From positions 1 through 42,607 of the forward strand of contig JAIRXU010000026.1 in the NCBI GenBank assembly GCA_031268095.1: DNA of 42,607 bases. The letters run 5' to 3'. Made by a program: the position numbers and the translations under genes. This DNA comes from Oscillospiraceae bacterium (GTDB lineage: Bacteria > Bacillota > Clostridia > Oscillospirales > Acutalibacteraceae). Below the pieces are notes generated by a model. That model was given only the letters and a program-made list of their open reading frames with translations, did not search any database and had not been told where the DNA came from. Every line of letters begins with the position of its first letter. Positions within the stretch are counted from its first letter, which is position 1. This document shows positions 40,104 to 42,607 of the stretch, one piece after another.

Positions 40104-42607
40104 ATGAAAAGAACATCAATCCGCAGACCCATCAGTCTTCTGCTGGCCGCGCTGCTCCTGCTGGGCATGCTTGCGGTCGGGGGCGCCGGAACGCTGACGG
40201 CCAGCGCGGCGATCTCCAATGAAGCCGCGGTGGTTGTCTTCAAGGTTCCGGAAACCATCTGGCTCAAACTGGAAAACAGCACGACCATGAAAACGCCGGA
40301 CAAATTCAGTAACATTGACGACGGCGCGGGCGCGGGGGTCAGCGATACGGGCACCGTCTATTTCTCTTGCCCCGGCGCGACGAACATCACCATCACCAGC
40401 GACTACGGCACCAGCCTGACCAACGCGACCAGCCCGCTGAGCAAGGACATGGGCAAGACCGCGCTGTCAACGGGCGTGACAACAAACACCGCCGCGCTGG
40501 TGACTTGGACAGCAAAATTCAACCTCCCCGGCAAGGGAGCCACCCAGTACACCGCCAAGGCATACTCCATGGTTTGGGCGCCGTCAATTAACGCGTTCGG
40601 GACAACGGCGTCCGCTTCCACGTATCCTTTTTTGGCAAGTCGTGTTTATGCGGCAAGCTGTCTGGGTATCCTTGGCTTGCATTCTGTTGGCGGCGGGAGC
40701 GGCACGAACAGTAGGCCGAACGACACGTTCCGAAATGACTGGATCAACGGGAGCTATTGTGGGGTTGATAATACGTGGGCGGATACGACATATACGAGCA
40801 ACGGTTCCAATCCAAACGGCGCAAATTCATTTAACCATGTAGATAACCAACCGGGTACAGGCAACTCAAACGCGAAGCCGTCTAATACAAATACATCGAA
40901 CTATATAACAGTGGACAGATCCCGTTTCACCAACTTGAATCAGATTCCCGGTCTGCGGCTTGCCTTTGCGCAAACGAAAGACGATAACAGTAATAGTAGC
41001 TGGGATTCTAATCTGTATTTTGGTGGTGCATTAATTTGGAGTGCCAATTCCGGACCCAATCAACATGAAGGTTTGTATGGCTGGACATCATCGCTTATAT
41101 ATGAGATAACTCAGGACGACACGGAACAAACAGCAACAGCGACAGCAAAATTCAAATCAAGCTATTCGAGTAGTGTCCAGGCCGAGAATAACCATACGAT
41201 CTCGTTCTACGTGAAGAAGGCCAACAAAGGCACCCTGCGCGGCGAGATCAAGAAGGCGGAGAACGGGACAACGAAGCGCTACCCGGATGAATTCGTTACC
41301 GGCGCGAACGCGACCTTCTACAGCAACCTGCAAACCGCGGTCAAGAGCCTGGGAGACCCGAAAGCGGCGGCAGCCAGTTACACTGCCCCCGCAGGCGCCG
41401 ATACCCTCAAAGGCACCACCGGAACCGCCACGGCAAACCATATTGACACCCAGACGGGGCAGAATATCGAAACCAGCTGGATGAACCCCAAGAGCGGGAC
41501 CGAGACTTTGGCATATACGTATGGCGACGTTGTGACGGCAGGAAAAGAAACATTCACAGGATACAGCTACACCAACCGCTACGATTCCCCGGCCGCGACC
41601 GGCCAGACAGGGACGGGGTCTGCCTACACCGCAACGGAAAGCAGCATCCGCTGGAATTTCTACTATGACCGCAATAATTTCGAGAGCAACGAAGCTGTCC
41701 GGATCATAACGGCGGCGGACAGCACAGGAAAAACCACCCCGGGGTACTATGCCTATGTGGATGCTTCGCCCGTCGCCTCGGGATCAACCATCGCGAGCGT
41801 ATCCTTCCCAACCTGGACGGACGCCAACGGCCAGGACGATCTCACTTGGCATGCGGGGACAAATTCCAGCGGAAACCATTGGGTTACGCAGGTGCCGCGC
41901 AGCGGACACAACGGCGAGGGCGGTTCCTATGCCACGCATATTTACGCTTATGATTCCCTGGGCGGACAAAATCACTGGGATAATCTGAAGACATTTTCGG
42001 TTCAGTTCCCCCAGGTGACGTTCTATCTGAACACAACGGATCAAACCACGGTGGTTAAGACGGACTACTGCGGTATCGGACAGGTTTGGAACGGAACCAA
42101 CACGCCCCAGACCGGCGACCCCCGGAATACCTATACCAACATGTGTGTTCCGACTGCGCCCGGAAGCGACTGGGTTTTCCTCGGCTGGAGCACCAATCCC
42201 GCCGCGGCGACAGCGGACTACAACTGGGTTATTTCGGATCCCAATATCACGGCGGTCTATGCCGTCTGGCAGCGGCTTTATACCATCACATTCAAGCGGG
42301 GACTGGATGGCACAACCTACGGCTCGCACGTTTATAGCGGCGGCAGCCTCCTTACCGCCTGGACGACGCTTGACGGCGGCAAGACATATGCGACCGTACA
42401 AGGCGGCGACGCGATTGAAGGTTGGTATACAGATGCGGAAATGACCAATAAAGTCAACGCCGCGGTCTGGCAGGTGTCCGGTGCTGCCACCCTCTACAGC
42501 AAGCTGGAGAACGCGACGCGTCCTGGGATCAACCTGATAACGACGCGGGAGCAGGCGGGGACGTACCTATCGGGGAAAGAGCTGCCGGCGGGGTTTGCGA
42601 CTGTCGC
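40104..42607 (+). CDS. Large secreted surface protein with InlB/Bsp-type repeats (partial)
   Basis: An uninterrupted frame of 834 codons that leaves the window. AAGGAGG lies 8 bases before the ATG. Residues 1-36 are a Sec signal peptide (MKRTSIRRPISLLLAALLLL, cleaved near TASAA). Residues 37-175 are Thr/Ala/Ser-rich. Residues 175-352 are a Asn/Ser/Gly-rich, AT-richer island. After residue 620 at least two beta-grasp repeat-like units of the Listeria-Bacteroides/InlB B-repeat type appear: VTFYLNTTDQTTVV...WVFLGWSTNPAAA...VYAVWQ, then YTITFKRGLDGTTYGSHVY...EGWYTDAEM...LYSKLE. Such proteins sit on the cell wall and act in adhesion; the anchor would lie beyond the window. Confidence 0.88.
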   Translation, partial: MKRTSIRRPISLLLAALLLLGMLAVGGAGTLTASAAISNEAAVVVFKVPETIWLKLENSTTMKTPDKFSNIDDGAGAGVSDTGTVYFSCPGATNITITSDYGTSLTNATSPLSKDMGKTALSTGVTTNTAALVTWTAKFNLPGKGATQYTAKAYSMVWAPSINAFGTTASASTYPFLASRVYAASCLGILGLHSVGGGSGTNSRPNDTFRNDWINGSYCGVDNTWADTTYTSNGSNPNGANSFNHVDNQPGTGNSNAKPSNTNTSNYITVDRSRFTNLNQIPGLRLAFAQTKDDNSNSSWDSNLYFGGALIWSANSGPNQHEGLYGWTSSLIYEITQDDTEQTATATAKFKSSYSSSVQAENNHTISFYVKKANKGTLRGEIKKAENGTTKRYPDEFVTGANATFYSNLQTAVKSLGDPKAAAASYTAPAGADTLKGTTGTATANHIDTQTGQNIETSWMNPKSGTETLAYTYGDVVTAGKETFTGYSYTNRYDSPAATGQTGTGSAYTATESSIRWNFYYDRNNFESNEAVRIITAADSTGKTTPGYYAYVDASPVASGSTIASVSFPTWTDANGQDDLTWHAGTNSSGNHWVTQVPRSGHNGEGGSYATHIYAYDSLGGQNHWDNLKTFSVQFPQVTFYLNTTDQTTVVKTDYCGIGQVWNGTNTPQTGDPRNTYTNMCVPTAPGSDWVFLGWSTNPAAATADYNWVISDPNITAVYAVWQRLYTITFKRGLDGTTYGSHVYSGGSLLTAWTTLDGGKTYATVQGGDAIEGWYTDAEMTNKVNAAVWQVSGAATLYSKLENATRPGINLITTREQAGTYLSGKELPAGFATV

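Noticed and set aside
40630-41160. Diversity-generating retroelement target in the surface protein
   Set aside because: No reverse transcriptase, template repeat or clustered adenine-changed copy is present in the window.
1-42607. CRISPR arrays, insertion sequences, toxin-antitoxin or phage modules
   Set aside because: No regularly spaced repeats, transposase or integrase genes, or typical defence gene pairs were found on either strand.

Overview
The window looks like chromosomal DNA of a GC-rich, endospore-forming Gram-positive anaerobe of the class Clostridia (an Oscillospirales-like organism is my inference). The reasons are the spoIIAA-spoIIAB-sigF sporulation operon, a class A RNase P RNA, two LytR-CpsA-Psr cell-wall proteins, MreB, lipobox lipoproteins without outer-membrane genes, strong Shine-Dalgarno sequences, frequent GTG/TTG starts and an oxygen-sensitive glycyl radical enzyme with its activase. 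No plasmid, phage or CRISPR module is present. Nearly all of it is ordinary chromosome; the only hint of past integration is a broken tRNA-Thr copy near the left end.

Layout. 1-1041: a small hypothetical gene, tRNA-Thr(GGU), a partial tRNA-Thr relic and tRNA-Asp(GUC), all on the minus strand. 1094-3705 (minus): spoIIAA, spoIIAB, sigF and a DUF3048 gene. 3916-6989 (minus): LCP protein, cyclophilin lipoprotein, folC. 7242-9109 (plus): a thioredoxin-fold protein with a CxxS site and an MFS/GPH transporter. 14762 back to 9228 (minus): one tight operon from a consensus promoter, holding a metallophosphoesterase, a 29-codon ORF, GtrA, a GT-C type membrane protein, an Fe-S aldo/keto reductase, an ECF S component and a DUF1893 protein. 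14899-15688 (plus): a TPR protein gene broken by one extra base. 15811-20880 (plus): tig, clpP, clpX and a Zn/Mn-type ABC transporter lacking its binding protein. 20925-25911 (plus): a YesL-like/permease-like fusion, galM, cimA and an S51 peptidase. 28928 back to 26154 (minus): lysC, with a strong internal start for a beta subunit, then pyk. 33883 back to 29028 (minus): an operon of a second LCP protein, a glycyl radical activase and a glycyl radical enzyme of unassigned substrate. 34023-39182 (plus): rnpB, a small membrane protein, a ComF-type protein, a WbsX/GH99-like protein, mreB and an FGGY (sedoheptulokinase-like) kinase. 39838 back to 39272 (minus): a lipoprotein. 40104 to the end (plus): a large secreted, InlB/Bsp-repeat surface protein that runs off the window.

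Themes. Sporulation commitment (sigma F and its regulators), protein quality control (trigger factor, ClpXP, cyclophilin), cell envelope assembly (two LCP proteins, GtrA, GT-C enzyme, MreB, surface protein) and central metabolism (folC, citramalate synthase, aspartokinase, pyruvate kinase, aldose epimerase, sugar kinase) are all represented. The items I judge most worth attention are the LCP-activase-glycyl radical enzyme operon, the surface protein with an AT-richer island in its middle, the YesL/permease fusion, the frameshifted TPR gene, the nested lysC start and the small ORF inside the 14.7-9.2 kb operon.
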